DNA of 64,000 nt from Hungatella effluvii (GCF_003201875.1 NZ_QJKD01000003.1:1-64000), one strand, 5' to 3'. Shown: positions 25,904 to 35,669, counted from the first letter of the stretch. The notes: generated by a model not told the origin, from the sequence alone. Numbers and translations are program-made.

Positions 25904-26647
25904 ATGATACGTCTTGCCGTCTGTGATGACGATCCCATATTCTTATCCCAGGCGGGAGAATTGGCCCGGTGCTTTCTTGATGCGCAGAAGATCCCCGCAT
26001 CGGTTAGCTGCTATCCGGACGCCGAAAGCCTTTTGGAGGCTCGTACCCACTGTGATATTTACTTATTGGATATCCTCATGCCCGGGCTGGACGGCATTGC
26101 TCTTGTGAAAGAGCTGGAGAGGAAGGATCGGGATTTCTGCGTGATTTACTTAACGACATCGGCGGAATATGCCCTGGAGGCATTTTCCGTGGATGCGCTG
26201 CAATACCTTGTCAAGCCGGTAACAGAGCCGGCCCTTTTCGGAGCGCTTCAGAAGGCCCTTGCCCTCCTGAACGGCAGGAAAACGGATCTGCCGCCTCTTC
26301 TCGTCTCCACGCCGGATGGGGAAACGGCGATTGCTCTGTCGTCTCTCTGTTACGTGGAGCATCTGGACAAAGTGCTGTACTTTCATCGGACAGACGGAAC
26401 CGTACTTCGCTCTTCCACCGGATCAATGAAGATTTCTGATCTCACAGGAAAGCTTTCCGGCCGCCAGAATTTCCTGAGTCCTCACCGGGGGTATCTGGTC
26501 AATATGGACTATATCCGCACCTTCTCCGCCTCTGGAATCCACATGGAAAACGGGGAAGTGATTCCGGTCGCCCGGGCCGGAGGCAGCGCAGTGCGGCGGC
26601 AGTACATGGATTATCTGCTTGGTCAAAAGGGAGGCGGGTTATGTTAA
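25904..26647 (+). CDS. LytTR-family response regulator
   Basis: A 247-residue regulator: receiver at 1-120 with D8-D10, phosphoacceptor D56 (IYLLDILMPG) and K104 (YLVKPV), and a LytTR DNA-binding domain at about 140-245 (SSLCYVEHLDKVLYFHRTDG; FLSPHRGYLVNMDYI; VARAGGSAVRRQY). The ATG at 25904 has AAAGGAG 10 bases upstream. It overlaps the kinase gene by 7 bases. AgrA/VirR-type control of extracellular or peptide-sensing functions is usual for this class; targets are unknown. Confidence 0.9.
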   Translation: MIRLAVCDDDPIFLSQAGELARCFLDAQKIPASVSCYPDAESLLEARTHCDIYLLDILMPGLDGIALVKELERKDRDFCVIYLTTSAEYALEAFSVDALQYLVKPVTEPALFGALQKALALLNGRKTDLPPLLVSTPDGETAIALSSLCYVEHLDKVLYFHRTDGTVLRSSTGSMKISDLTGKLSGRQNFLSPHRGYLVNMDYIRTFSASGIHMENGEVIPVARAGGSAVRRQYMDYLLGQKGGGLC

Positions 26648-27990
26648 ATGCATTTCTTCAATCGGCGCTGACTCTGCCGATCATGTGTTACCTGATGTGT
26701 TCTATGCTGGAGCTGCGGTATTCTTTAAAAAAGTCGGCAGCCGTGATGGTTCTTTTCATGGCTTTTATCACGCTCTGCGATGTGCTGTTAGCTTCCGGAA
26801 GCTTAAGCTATGCGGAGATTGTAGACTATTACCTGTTCACAACCACGCTGCCGGCGCTGATCTGCTTTTTTATTCTCTCGAAAAACCGGGGATTTTACTT
26901 CTTTTTCGCTTATTTAACAGCCTGCATCTTTGCTCAGATTTCCAATATTCTGGCTGCGATGGGAAGCTGGTTTCTTACAGGCGGAAGTGACACTGCAGCG
27001 CTGGTTATCCGTATCTTCTGTCTGCTCGGCATGGCCTGCATTGTGCGGAGGACTCTGCGCGGACCGTTTTTATTCGCCTCTCATTATTACACGAAAAAAT
27101 GGGCCGTCTATATCGTGCTGCCGCTGCTTTTAATGGCCGGACAGGGCCTCTACACGGCCAGACCGGAACCGGCGGACACCAGCGGCATGGTTAAGCTGCC
27201 CTATCTGTCCTGGATCTTCCCTTCCGAGTTCGGCTATACCACACTTTTTCTCCTCGCGGTGCTGGCGGGATACCTTTTAATCGGCCGCACTTTTTATGAG
27301 GAACACAGATTCTATGTGGAGCGGCAGCAGCAGGAATCCTTCCGGTTTCAGGCGGCGGCTCTCGCCAAACGGTGCGACACCTACCGCAGGGCGCAGGAGA
27401 ACACCCGAAGGCTCCGCCACGATATCCGCCACCACATCCAGATTCTCTCCGGTTTGCTGGCGGATGACAGAACCGAAGAGGCAAAGGACTATTTGGCACG
27501 TCTTTCTGATACGGCGGACGATTTAACAATCCGCCAGTACTGCAAAAATCCGGTGGTAAACTCTGTGCTGTCCGTGTTTGATGAACAGGCGCAGGCAGAC
27601 GGGATCGTCACTGATTTTCAGGTGGAATTCCCGGAAAAAACGCCGGTCGACCCGCTGGAGCTTGGTGTAGTTCTGTCAAATGCCCTCGAAAACGCAATCC
27701 ACGCCTGCCGGGAAGTAAGCCAGACAGACCGCGAGGTGAAGCTTGTCTTCCGTTATTTCGGGGACCGGCTGATCTTTCAGGTGACGAATCCCTACGCCGG
27801 AGATATTGTCTTTGATAAGAACGGAATCCCCATCACAAGGAAGGCCGGCCATGGAGACGGCTGCCAGAGCATCGCGGCATTTACAAAGAAATACCATTCC
27901 ACCGTGGACTATCGGGCAGAAAACGGGATGTTTACCCTCTGCATCCTGGTAGATGACCTGTCTCAAGATACCGGACGGCAGCCTTTATAG
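26641..27990 (+). CDS. AgrC-like GHKL sensor histidine kinase
   Basis: A 449-residue kinase. About six TM helices occupy residues 1-205, a coiled linker follows, then the H-box RRLRHDIRHHIQILSGLLADD with phospho-His at about 260, and a GHKL ATPase (NALENAIHACREV; GHGDGCQSI). Cognate of the LytTR regulator whose stop overlaps its ATG. The polytopic sensor with no extracellular domain is the layout used for peptide or membrane signals in Firmicutes. Confidence 0.88.
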   Translation: MLNAFLQSALTLPIMCYLMCSMLELRYSLKKSAAVMVLFMAFITLCDVLLASGSLSYAEIVDYYLFTTTLPALICFFILSKNRGFYFFFAYLTACIFAQISNILAAMGSWFLTGGSDTAALVIRIFCLLGMACIVRRTLRGPFLFASHYYTKKWAVYIVLPLLLMAGQGLYTARPEPADTSGMVKLPYLSWIFPSEFGYTTLFLLAVLAGYLLIGRTFYEEHRFYVERQQQESFRFQAAALAKRCDTYRRAQENTRRLRHDIRHHIQILSGLLADDRTEEAKDYLARLSDTADDLTIRQYCKNPVVNSVLSVFDEQAQADGIVTDFQVEFPEKTPVDPLELGVVLSNALENAIHACREVSQTDREVKLVFRYFGDRLIFQVTNPYAGDIVFDKNGIPITRKAGHGDGCQSIAAFTKKYHSTVDYRAENGMFTLCILVDDLSQDTGRQPL

Positions 27991-28008
27991 TCTCCAAATA
28001 AACAGGCA

Positions 28009-28040
28009 GAAAGCCGGCCTTCTCCACTGGAGAGGCCGGT
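28009..28040. terminator. Bidirectional hairpin between convergent operons
   Basis: CCGGCCT and AGGCCGG form a 7-bp stem around a 12-base loop that itself pairs TCTCC/GGAGA. It lies between the convergent LytTR kinase gene and the last gene of the T4SS-like run. U tracts are weak on both strands. Confidence 0.5.
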
Positions 28041-28049
28041 CACATAATG

Positions 28050-29573
28050 TTATTTTCCCGGTATACCCCTGGATCTGTCTTTCGTCTCCGTTTTGGATGT
28101 CTCCCGGTGGCCGCTGATCCCCCGCTCTCCGCTGAGTTTCGGGTGACTCTGTAATGGTTTCGGGGCGGAAGCGCTCTTCCAAGCCGCCTGCTTTCCTCCC
28201 TTCTCCAATTCGGACAGGGATATCCCCTTTTTAGCCGCCGCTTCCTTTTCTTCTCTTTTTCCGGCGGCCGGCGTATCTTTTGCGGATTCATTGAATTTCG
28301 CCAGCTTTTCGTTGAGACGCCGCTCACTCTCCCGCGTTAACGGTTCCCGGCCAGCCAGATTTTTCTCCATTCTGTCGATCATATCCGCTCTTGTCCGGAT
28401 TCGGCCCGGTCCCCAGTCCAGCATCCGGTGAAGCCTTCCATGCTCCGTCTGCTTCTCCAGCCTGTCGTATGCGTGAAGATCCGGGTGAACCGGTGTCGTC
28501 ACGGCCGTCAGCTTACCGGCCGCGTCCCTGTCGATATTTACCACGTCAATATGGGTTTTTCCGCTCATGACAGCCCCCATAATCTCCGCTTTCATCATTC
28601 TCTCCTGCTCTGCATCAGGCAGGCCCTTATACTTTTCTCCGAACAGCTCACCGGCACTTTTTCCGTTGATGTGAATCAGATCGAACTGATTGGCCCCGGC
28701 CGCCTCCAGCCGTTCCTGATAGTCGCCGTCGTTGTAGATGGCTCCCAGCGAGGAGTTAAACATATCGACTGCGTTCATCTTTATTTCCGGGGACACGTTT
28801 CCTGCTGCCAGCTGCTTATCCAGCCCATACAGGTTTGCCTGGTCCGGCGACAGGGAGAAAGTGATTTTCCTGTCCGGCGCACTGTGTTCCAGACCGGTTA
28901 CGTAATTGTCGTACCGCTGGGCTGCGACACTGGCGGCTTTTGCGTTATCCGTGCTGGAGAGTATGGGATAAGGGACGACGCTGTCCAGCGTCTGATTAAA
29001 GCCGTTAAGCATCAGAACCTGTGTCATATACATGGTGGCTCCAACGGTGGCATACCGGTGCTTCATTTCAACCGCTTCCCGCGCCGCCGGACTCTGGTAC
29101 CGGCCTGCGGCATAGTCCGGATTCTCCCTCAATTTCATGGGAATCGCCTGACCCCGGCGGAAATCCTCCACCAGCTTCATGAAATCCCGCTCGCTTCCGG
29201 TCAGCTTCCCCGGTTCCCTGCGCTCCCCATCCCTGCCGCTCATACAGCTCAAATCCAGTTTTCTGGGATCATAGGCATCCGCCTTGTTAAAAAGTTGGTC
29301 CAGGCTTTTCTTTTTTCGTTCCGGATCGCCGCTTTCCAGATCCAGAATAAATTCGCGTACGTAAGCCTTTTCTTCCTCCGGCGTTTTTCCCGGTTCTAAG
29401 TGTATCATCTCCGTTAAGTCACGCCGGTCGGATTTTCCCTCCGGATGGGGAATGGTCTGCTCAAATTCATCCAGATACCGTTCCAGCCTGATCTCAGACT
29501 CCCGGTACTGCCTCAACGCTGTCTTTAACTCGTCAGAAAATTCAAACAGTTGAAAATCATACTTATGATCCAT
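28050..29573 (-). CDS. 507-aa soluble protein of unknown function; candidate exported cargo
   Basis: Not recognised. A hydrophilic protein with no signal peptide or TM. Residues 1-150 are acidic and helical. Residues about 150-400 are a globular core with a hydrophobic helix at about 180-200 (TVGATMYMTQVLMLNGF) and a segment FDLIHINGKSAGELFGEKYKGLPDAE. Residues about 415-507 are a Lys/Arg/Ser-rich, disordered, strongly basic tail. The ATG is set by SD GGAGG 6 bases before it; the gene overlaps the FecR gene by 11 bases. As the last gene of the T4SS-like run, with a charged C-terminal tail like known T4SS substrates, it is a candidate cargo protein; that is inference. Confidence 0.65.
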   Translation of the reverse strand: MDHKYDFQLFEFSDELKTALRQYRESEIRLERYLDEFEQTIPHPEGKSDRRDLTEMIHLEPGKTPEEEKAYVREFILDLESGDPERKKKSLDQLFNKADAYDPRKLDLSCMSGRDGERREPGKLTGSERDFMKLVEDFRRGQAIPMKLRENPDYAAGRYQSPAAREAVEMKHRYATVGATMYMTQVLMLNGFNQTLDSVVPYPILSSTDNAKAASVAAQRYDNYVTGLEHSAPDRKITFSLSPDQANLYGLDKQLAAGNVSPEIKMNAVDMFNSSLGAIYNDGDYQERLEAAGANQFDLIHINGKSAGELFGEKYKGLPDAEQERMMKAEIMGAVMSGKTHIDVVNIDRDAAGKLTAVTTPVHPDLHAYDRLEKQTEHGRLHRMLDWGPGRIRTRADMIDRMEKNLAGREPLTRESERRLNEKLAKFNESAKDTPAAGKREEKEAAAKKGISLSELEKGGKQAAWKSASAPKPLQSHPKLSGERGISGHRETSKTETKDRSRGIPGK

Positions 29574-31602
29574 TGCATTCCTCCTGTCTCTGGTTTCGCA
29601 AAGCTGATGACGGGGTCGCCCCGGGAATTCTATCCTCCGGCAAAGCCGCTGTTGACGGGGTCGCCATGCCCATTTGACGCTGCTGCTTTTCTTCCGCCTT
29701 CTTTTCCGCACCGGTAAACACGTCAATTGCCCATCCGTCCTCAGTCTCCACTCCATTAAGAATTCCCTCCGGCAGATTTTCCATATCATACACATGGGAT
29801 TCTCCATTGACGTTCAGTTCCAGGCTGCCTGTTCCTGTGACAAACCTGGCAGAACCATCGTCTGTCCTTAAAACATCAGCTGCCAGATACAATTCGCTGC
29901 TGCTTAAGTTCACTGCGGCTGCGCCGCCGGCCCCGTACACGATTCCCCCAAGAAGGCGGATCCGGCTTTCTGATTCTCCTGTGATTCCATATCCGTCCGC
30001 ACCCGCCGATACGGTGCCGCCCGTCATCTCAATCCGGCTCGCCCTCGCAATGATACCGCTTTCATAGGTTCCGCCGGATATCCTTAAGTCAACAGAGTCT
30101 AAACAGACCTCCCCGCCCACAGTCATCGTTTCATCCAGCAGGTACAGGGACTGTCCTTCTCCTGTCTGATCCTCTGCGCTGTCTCCGGAACCGGATGGCG
30201 ACCGGTAAATAGTGAGCTGATCCTCTATCTCAATCCGGCCGCCCTGGCTGGTAAATTCCCCATCTTCCAGGCTCAGCATTCCGCCTACACGGATTGCTCC
30301 TGTGTTTTCCAGTTTTCCCCGGATCACCAGATCATGGTTCACCTCCAGCGTATTGGAGCTCCTGTTATAGAGAACGCCCTCACAGTAAAGGCTTCCTCCG
30401 GCCTTTAAAGCTCCGTCTACGGTAAGCGTTGTTCCCGGTTCCATGCGGAGCAGCACCGCTTCGCTTATCTCCAGTACGCCTCCGGCCGGAACCGTAATAT
30501 TACTGTCACCCGGCAGCTCTGTCCCGTCATCTCCCGGACGGTATGGGATATTTATGATTACATCTGAATCCTGAAGCAGCTCGTTCAAACGGCTGGCCGG
30601 GACGATCTGATCCAGAATAACCGTATTCCTTACGGAATCTGTCCCTTCCTCCTGGCCGCTGCCCGAATCGCCTCCCCCGGAATCTCCATATACGTAATCC
30701 CGGTACGTTTTCTGACGGCTTTCTTCTGCTTCCTTCACTCTCTTAAGCTGCTTGGCAGCCTCAGCCTCATCTTCCGCCAGCCGCTCTGCGGCATGATCTG
30801 CCATCCACTGCGTATCCCAGCCAGCCGCCTCAAGCCTGGCGGCCAGCGCTGGATCGTCTGCAGCCTCGGTCAGAATATATCCCGGGATATCCGTGACGCC
30901 AAATGTATTCAGAAGTATGACCGGGGGGAGCGCACTCCCGTTTTCACTCCCTGCTGCACTTCCCTCTGCGCCTTCCGCCATAACCACGGCGCACTGGCCC
31001 GCAGAAATTTCCATGCGCTCCGTATCCCCTGTTACGCTGTTTCTGCCCAGCACCGATGCGCTTCCCTCCAGCATGTAAACCATGGTGGTGTACTCGTCTA
31101 TCACCTTCACATACAGTACGGTGCCCCGTATTCCCGTTATCATCGTGGAGGTCCTGATCTGAAGCGTCTCATCCGCCTCCAGCGGCTGCTTTACGTCACA
31201 GAAAAGACTTCCCTCGTTTAACAGAAGCTCCAGCTTTTTTCCCTGCTTCCTGACCTGAGCGCTGCTTAAGGCGTCGAGCTTTGCAGCCTTTTCACTGTCC
31301 AGGGAGATTCCCGCATAGCTCTTTTCCCCGGTCTTCACGGTATAGCCGCTGTGAAGCTTCATTTCCTCCAGAATACCCAGTTCTTTCCCGCCTGCGGTTA
31401 CTGTCACCTCGCCTTCAGTTCCCGCGAGCCGTATAGTGGATGCGCTTACACTGTCCTTTTTTGTCCCACCGGCTCCCGAAGCTGCAGTCTCGGCAAACGC
31501 CAGACTGGCAGAATTGCGGATGGCGGCAGATGGAATAAGCGGCCCGATTACCATGGCGGCGGCCAGAACAGCCGCTGTCCTTCTCATTTTCTTACCAGTC
31601 AT
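29563..31602 (-). CDS. FecR-domain exported protein with beta-helix-like C-terminal half
   Basis: A 679-residue protein. Signal peptide at residues 1-38. FecR-type domain at about 55-225 (VTVTAGGKELGILEEMKLHSGYTVKTGEKSYAGISL; TSTMITGIRGTVLYVKV, the typical FecR core). Residues about 265-310 are a coiled coil, then a Gly/Ser/Asp linker. Residues about 330-600 are a repetitive G/S-rich beta-helix-like region (GGTYESGIIARAS, GGTVSAG, GGIVYGAG). No TM near the C-terminus. FecR domains beside CHASE2 cyclases are a recurrent bacterial gene pair, here overlapping by 11 bases. Likely an extracytoplasmic ligand or scaffold for the cyclase sensor. Confidence 0.75.
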   Translation of the reverse strand: MTGKKMRRTAAVLAAAMVIGPLIPSAAIRNSASLAFAETAASGAGGTKKDSVSASTIRLAGTEGEVTVTAGGKELGILEEMKLHSGYTVKTGEKSYAGISLDSEKAAKLDALSSAQVRKQGKKLELLLNEGSLFCDVKQPLEADETLQIRTSTMITGIRGTVLYVKVIDEYTTMVYMLEGSASVLGRNSVTGDTERMEISAGQCAVVMAEGAEGSAAGSENGSALPPVILLNTFGVTDIPGYILTEAADDPALAARLEAAGWDTQWMADHAAERLAEDEAEAAKQLKRVKEAEESRQKTYRDYVYGDSGGGDSGSGQEEGTDSVRNTVILDQIVPASRLNELLQDSDVIINIPYRPGDDGTELPGDSNITVPAGGVLEISEAVLLRMEPGTTLTVDGALKAGGSLYCEGVLYNRSSNTLEVNHDLVIRGKLENTGAIRVGGMLSLEDGEFTSQGGRIEIEDQLTIYRSPSGSGDSAEDQTGEGQSLYLLDETMTVGGEVCLDSVDLRISGGTYESGIIARASRIEMTGGTVSAGADGYGITGESESRIRLLGGIVYGAGGAAAVNLSSSELYLAADVLRTDDGSARFVTGTGSLELNVNGESHVYDMENLPEGILNGVETEDGWAIDVFTGAEKKAEEKQQRQMGMATPSTAALPEDRIPGATPSSALRNQRQEECNGS

Positions 31603-33418
31603 GTGTCTTATCCTCCTCCATGATTCTCTCCAGACGGAGCACCTCGAAGCCCTCCGCTTTTCCCTTAAGTTTTATCCCGCCGCCCAGAGAGACGGCGGTA
31701 ATCCGTCCCTTAAGTGCATTGGCAACGGCTCTCGAGATGTAGATCTCGCCTCCCGGAGCTTTGGATTCCAGCCTGGAAGCCGTATTGACCGTGTCGCCGA
31801 TGGCCGTGTAGTCCATGCGGGTGCTTGCCCCGATGTTGCCTACGACCGCAGGTCCCGCATGAATCCCGATTCCGAAGGAAACCGTTCTTCCAAACCGTTC
31901 CTCCAGCTCCCTGCTCAATTCTTTTGCTCCCTCCGCCATGTCGAGCGCCGCTTTCACCGCATTCATAACGTAGTCCTCCTGCGGCAGAGGCGCCCCCCAG
32001 AAGGCCATAGCCGCATCCCCGATAAATTTATCCAGCGTTCCGTTCCATTTCATGATGCAGGAAGCGGTCAGAGTCAGGTAGCGGTTCAGGATCTCCACCA
32101 CCTGCGGCGGGGTTAATACCTCCGACATGGCGGTAAAACCCCGTATATCCACGAAAAGGACTGCAATCTCGCATAGTCTGCCGCCCAGCTCCATCTTTTC
32201 CATTCCCTGCCTGACAATCTCGTCGACAATCTCCGGCGCCACGTACCGCTTAAAGGTGGACATCACCCTGCGTTTTTCTGACGAGGTCCGGACGTAATTG
32301 GCTGCCACTGATGCGATAAAAAACAGGGACGCCCCTATGGGAAAATAGGATACATGCAGTACGATTTTACATTCCCAGGCCGCTTTGGCCAGAATCAGAA
32401 AACCGCCTGTCACTGACAGCCAGACCGCGGCGGCAGGTATGACCTTTCTTCCCCGGAACCAGACAGCCAGTCCTGACAGGGTGAAAAAGAGAAGCGCCAG
32501 CTGGACGCCTTCTCCTGCCTCTCTCTTATAATCCGATTCCAGAAGGCAGTGGATGGCGTTGGCCTGGATTTCCACCCCGTACATGGGTACCGCGTGATCG
32601 GACGCCGTCATGTAATTATCTGCCAGTCCGGCGGCATACGGCCCCACCAGGACGATCTTTCCTGAAAAATACTCTGCGGGCACGGTTTCCGACAGCAAGT
32701 CGGCCACAGAGATATACTCGCAGTAATCTCCCGGCCTGCCGGAGAATTTTAAATACCAGAATCCCCTGGAATCGACAGGCGGCTCTTCCACCCGGATTCC
32801 CTTCCCCTCCCATTCCCGGTATTTCCGGGCGATAGCCAGGGCAAAGGAGGGAATCAGACGGCCGTCGGGCGACTCCACATAAAGAAGGCCATGGCGCACA
32901 ATCCCATCCCTGTCATACATGGCGTTGATATGGCCCTGTCCGGTGACGCGAAAAAGCGCATCGTAGGACTGGTCAAAGGACTTAACTGAAAAATTGTCAA
33001 GGTAAAGCGTTCCATCCCCGCTCTCCGACATCTGAGAACCGAACGTGGCGGCTGCGGCCGTCACCACATTGCCCCAGACCCCGGCGGCTTCGGCCAGCCT
33101 TTCATCCCCGGCCTCCCCCGTCTCGCCGGAAAAGAGTACGTCAAGGCCGATGACGGCGGGCTTTTCCTCCGGCTGGTTTAAGTATTCCACCACCCGGGCC
33201 ATCACGCCGCGCCCCCATGTCTGAAAGGGTCCGATCGTCTGCAGCGCTTCCTCGTCGATTCCCACGATAACGATTCTCTCATCCGTGGCCTCCGGTCTTT
33301 GGTAAAAGGAATCCGATAGGGCCATATCTGTCTGATAGAAGACGCCAAAGCCTGCGGCCGCGGTAAATACCGCGGCCGCCAGCACCCATGGCAGGTACGG
33401 TTTATACCATTTTTTCAT
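31592..33418 (-). CDS. CHASE2-domain class III adenylate cyclase
   Basis: A 608-residue membrane cyclase: TM1 at 9-27, an extracellular CHASE2 domain at about 35-300 (IVIVGIDEEALQTIGPFQTW; FSGKIVLVGPYAAGLAD), three TMs at about 305-375, and a class III cyclase at about 415-590. Metal-binding D424 (LFVDIRGFTAM) and D468 (FIGDAAMAFWG), substrate-selecting K464 and D536, and catalytic N545 and R549 (TVNTASRLE) are all present, so it should be active and ATP-specific. ATG 33418 has GAGGAG 7 bases upstream. Class III cyclases are uncommon in Clostridia. The cNMP-binding phosphatase encoded upstream is a natural cAMP receiver. Confidence 0.9.
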   Translation of the reverse strand: MKKWYKPYLPWVLAAAVFTAAAGFGVFYQTDMALSDSFYQRPEATDERIVIVGIDEEALQTIGPFQTWGRGVMARVVEYLNQPEEKPAVIGLDVLFSGETGEAGDERLAEAAGVWGNVVTAAAATFGSQMSESGDGTLYLDNFSVKSFDQSYDALFRVTGQGHINAMYDRDGIVRHGLLYVESPDGRLIPSFALAIARKYREWEGKGIRVEEPPVDSRGFWYLKFSGRPGDYCEYISVADLLSETVPAEYFSGKIVLVGPYAAGLADNYMTASDHAVPMYGVEIQANAIHCLLESDYKREAGEGVQLALLFFTLSGLAVWFRGRKVIPAAAVWLSVTGGFLILAKAAWECKIVLHVSYFPIGASLFFIASVAANYVRTSSEKRRVMSTFKRYVAPEIVDEIVRQGMEKMELGGRLCEIAVLFVDIRGFTAMSEVLTPPQVVEILNRYLTLTASCIMKWNGTLDKFIGDAAMAFWGAPLPQEDYVMNAVKAALDMAEGAKELSRELEERFGRTVSFGIGIHAGPAVVGNIGASTRMDYTAIGDTVNTASRLESKAPGGEIYISRAVANALKGRITAVSLGGGIKLKGKAEGFEVLRLERIMEEDKTHDW

Positions 33419-33429
33419 CGCATATCTCC

Positions 33430-34434
33430 TCACCGGGGCAGAATGTATATTTTCCTCATAAAGCTGTCGCAGATGTACAGGCTCTCATCCTTTACCAGCA
33501 GTCCCGCAGGGGATACCATAGATGAATCCTGCCCTCCAAGAGTCGTGACGACTCCCCCGTCTGTACCCGGGTCCAGTTTTCTCACCACTCCATTTCCCGT
33601 ATCCGACACGTACAGAGTGCCGTCCGGGGCGGCGGCCAGCTGTACCGGGGTCTGAAAGGAGGCCTCGCTGTATGAGCCGTTTAAATAACCGGCGGCTCCG
33701 TTTCCTGCCAGGACGGTGACTTCTCCATCCTGGATCTTCACGATCCTGTGATTGCCGGTGTCCGCCGCATAGAGGGCGCCGCCGTAATACACAAGGCCGG
33801 TAGGGCCGCTCAGCCCCCTGGCACAGGTCGATACCTGTCCGTTCGGTGTCATGACGCGGATTGCGTCATTTCCCGTGTCGGCAATATAGAGATTTCCTTC
33901 CGGGTCCGCGGCCAAACCGGAAGGCATGGAAAATAATGCGTGATTCGCCATCTGATCCAGAAAGCCTTCCTGCCCGGCGCCTGCCAGCGTCTTTGCTCCC
34001 TCCGGCGTCAAGTAACGCACCACATGATTTTCACTGTCCGATACGGCGTATCCATCCCGGTACGGAATGATGTCCCACGGGCTCTTCATCTCCATCGAGG
34101 ACAACCGGCCATCCGCGTATCCGCCCGCCGGTTCCCCATAGAGTCCCTCCAGGCCGGAAGCTCCGGCATAGCGCAGAGTCTTTCCCTCTTTCTCCAGCCA
34201 GATTGCCTTATGGTATTGGTCGGCAATCATAAGACCGCCGTCTGCCGCTTCGGCAATCCCAAAGGGGAACGCGGCTGCCGTCTCTTTCCTGGCGTCCGGA
34301 CCATATTTTGCACCAGCCGCCGGAGCTGACGCCGCTTTCGCTTCTGCCGCCGCACCCCATCCGGCGCTCAAAGCCGCCAGAACGATTCCCGCGGCCGCCG
34401 CACAGGCGGCTATGCTTCTGATTCTCTTTTTCAC
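33430..34434 (-). CDS. Exported NHL-repeat beta-propeller protein
   Basis: A 334-residue protein with a signal peptide (residues 1-35, KKRIRSIAACAAAAGIVLAAL) and five or six NHL repeats (PSGLAADPEGNLYIADTGND; PTGLVYYGGALYAADTGNHRI; PVQLAAAPDGTLYVSDTGNG). It should form a beta-propeller outside the membrane for protein or ligand binding. GTG 34434 is chosen for the AAGGAG 7 bases before it and the signal peptide. Gaps of 4 and 11 bases to its neighbours indicate cotranscription with the CPBP protease and the cyclase. Confidence 0.85.
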   Translation of the reverse strand: MKKRIRSIAACAAAAGIVLAALSAGWGAAAEAKAASAPAAGAKYGPDARKETAAAFPFGIAEAADGGLMIADQYHKAIWLEKEGKTLRYAGASGLEGLYGEPAGGYADGRLSSMEMKSPWDIIPYRDGYAVSDSENHVVRYLTPEGAKTLAGAGQEGFLDQMANHALFSMPSGLAADPEGNLYIADTGNDAIRVMTPNGQVSTCARGLSGPTGLVYYGGALYAADTGNHRIVKIQDGEVTVLAGNGAAGYLNGSYSEASFQTPVQLAAAPDGTLYVSDTGNGVVRKLDPGTDGGVVTTLGGQDSSMVSPAGLLVKDESLYICDSFMRKIYILPR

Positions 34435-34438
34435 GTTT

Positions 34439-35320
34439 TCACTCCTTCTTTCTCCCGGCCCGCGGCAGATAGGAAAGCAGCTTTTCCAGGGAAAGCGGAT
34501 ACTTCCGCAGACACAGGGCAGCCGCACAGATTCCCACAGTCCCGTAACAGACAACCAGCACAGGCGAAGCAAATACCACCGCCGAGACCTCCGGACTCCT
34601 GTTGGCAAGCCAGATCGGAAGCGAGGTCACATTGTAGCCAAAATGCAGGGCGATCGCATATGCGATATTCTCCTCCTCAATGGATACGTGGCTCATTAAT
34701 AGCCCCATAAACAGAGCATATAGAATCCAAAGAGGCGTGCCGTGGCAGACTGCGAACAGAATCGTGGACGCCAGGACGGCCGTCTTGGGATTGTCATACC
34801 CCTCCAGCATCCGGTTCAGCACGTAGCCGCGGAAAACCAGTTCCTCGACTACAGGAGCCAGAATGATCATGGAAACCACCGTAAACACCGTATCCAGCCT
34901 GTCATATACCTGTGAAGAAAGCTCATGGTAAGGTCCTTTCAAAAACTGCGGGAGCGGAACCACGGTCAAAACAGCGGACATAAACAGGGAAAAACCGATC
35001 CCTGTTACAGTCAGAAGCGCAAACTTTCTCCAATTAATCTGCTTCCAGTACAGGTTCGTCTCATCCCAGATGGTTATCTCCCTCTTTTTGCAGCCTCGCC
35101 GAAGGAGGTAAAAGGTCAGGAGAATCCCCATAGTCCGGCTGAACTGGCCGTTATTCCACCGAAAGGACTCCGGGTCCATCGTTTTCCCCATAAAAAGTGC
35201 CACAACACAGGAAAACAGTGCCGGAACCACCAGATAGAGGAGGAGGGGCTGGCAGGCATGGGCCGTCACCGTAATTACCTTCCATATTTTCTCCTGCCGG
35301 GTTAAAGTCTCATCTTTCAT
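34439..35320 (-). CDS. CPBP-family intramembrane metalloprotease
   Basis: A 293-residue membrane protein with about seven or eight helices. The CPBP/Abi signature is complete: EELVFRGYVLNRM (EExxxR) at about 162-174, FAVCHGT with the second-motif His, and a third-motif region LHFGYN. Family members are CAAX-like proteases or process bacteriocins and membrane regulators. SD GGAG is 7 bases before the ATG. In this operon it could mature a secreted component or act as an immunity-type protein; neither is shown. Confidence 0.88.
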   Translation of the reverse strand: MKDETLTRQEKIWKVITVTAHACQPLLLYLVVPALFSCVVALFMGKTMDPESFRWNNGQFSRTMGILLTFYLLRRGCKKREITIWDETNLYWKQINWRKFALLTVTGIGFSLFMSAVLTVVPLPQFLKGPYHELSSQVYDRLDTVFTVVSMIILAPVVEELVFRGYVLNRMLEGYDNPKTAVLASTILFAVCHGTPLWILYALFMGLLMSHVSIEEENIAYAIALHFGYNVTSLPIWLANRSPEVSAVVFASPVLVVCYGTVGICAAALCLRKYPLSLEKLLSYLPRAGRKKE

Positions 35321-35360
35321 CGCTTTTCTCCGAATCTTACGTAATATTATCCTGCCTCCG

Positions 35361-35633
35361 CTACACTATATAAAAAACCCCCGCAAAACCGGTTACTTCG
35401 AAAATCTCCAGAATCTGCGGGCGGACTCCGGTAAAGAGAAGCTCTTTTCCCGTCTGGTTCGCCTTCTTCTGCGCGGATGCCAGCGCCCTCAGCCCCACTG
35501 AGCTGATATAGGTGGTATCCTCCATGTTGATAGTGATCGTCTCTTCATCCGTCTCCAAAAGCGCTTTCAGCTCAGCGTCTAACTCTCCCGCCTGTGCCAT
35601 GCTGATCTTGACCGCTGTTTTCAGTTCTGTCAT
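35361..35633 (-). CDS. STAS-domain anti-sigma-antagonist-like protein
   Basis: A 90-residue single STAS domain (residues 5-88), the RsbV/SpoIIAA type. The phosphorylatable Ser lies in DTTYISSVGLRALASA. It follows the SpoIIE phosphatase/HATPase protein by 36 bases, so the gene pair holds phosphatase, kinase-like domain and substrate. No sigma factor is present in the window, so the output of this partner switch is not known. Confidence 0.9.
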   Translation of the reverse strand: MTELKTAVKISMAQAGELDAELKALLETDEETITINMEDTTYISSVGLRALASAQKKANQTGKELLFTGVRPQILEIFEVTGFAGVFYIV

Positions 35634-35669
35634 AACAACCTCGATTCCGCCGCCTTACACGGCTTTTAG

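Noticed and set aside
28428..29399. 323-aa plus-strand ORF opposite the 507-aa gene
   Set aside because: It is a shadow of the minus-strand gene: no ribosome site, unnatural composition, and the minus frame has an SD and fits the gene run.
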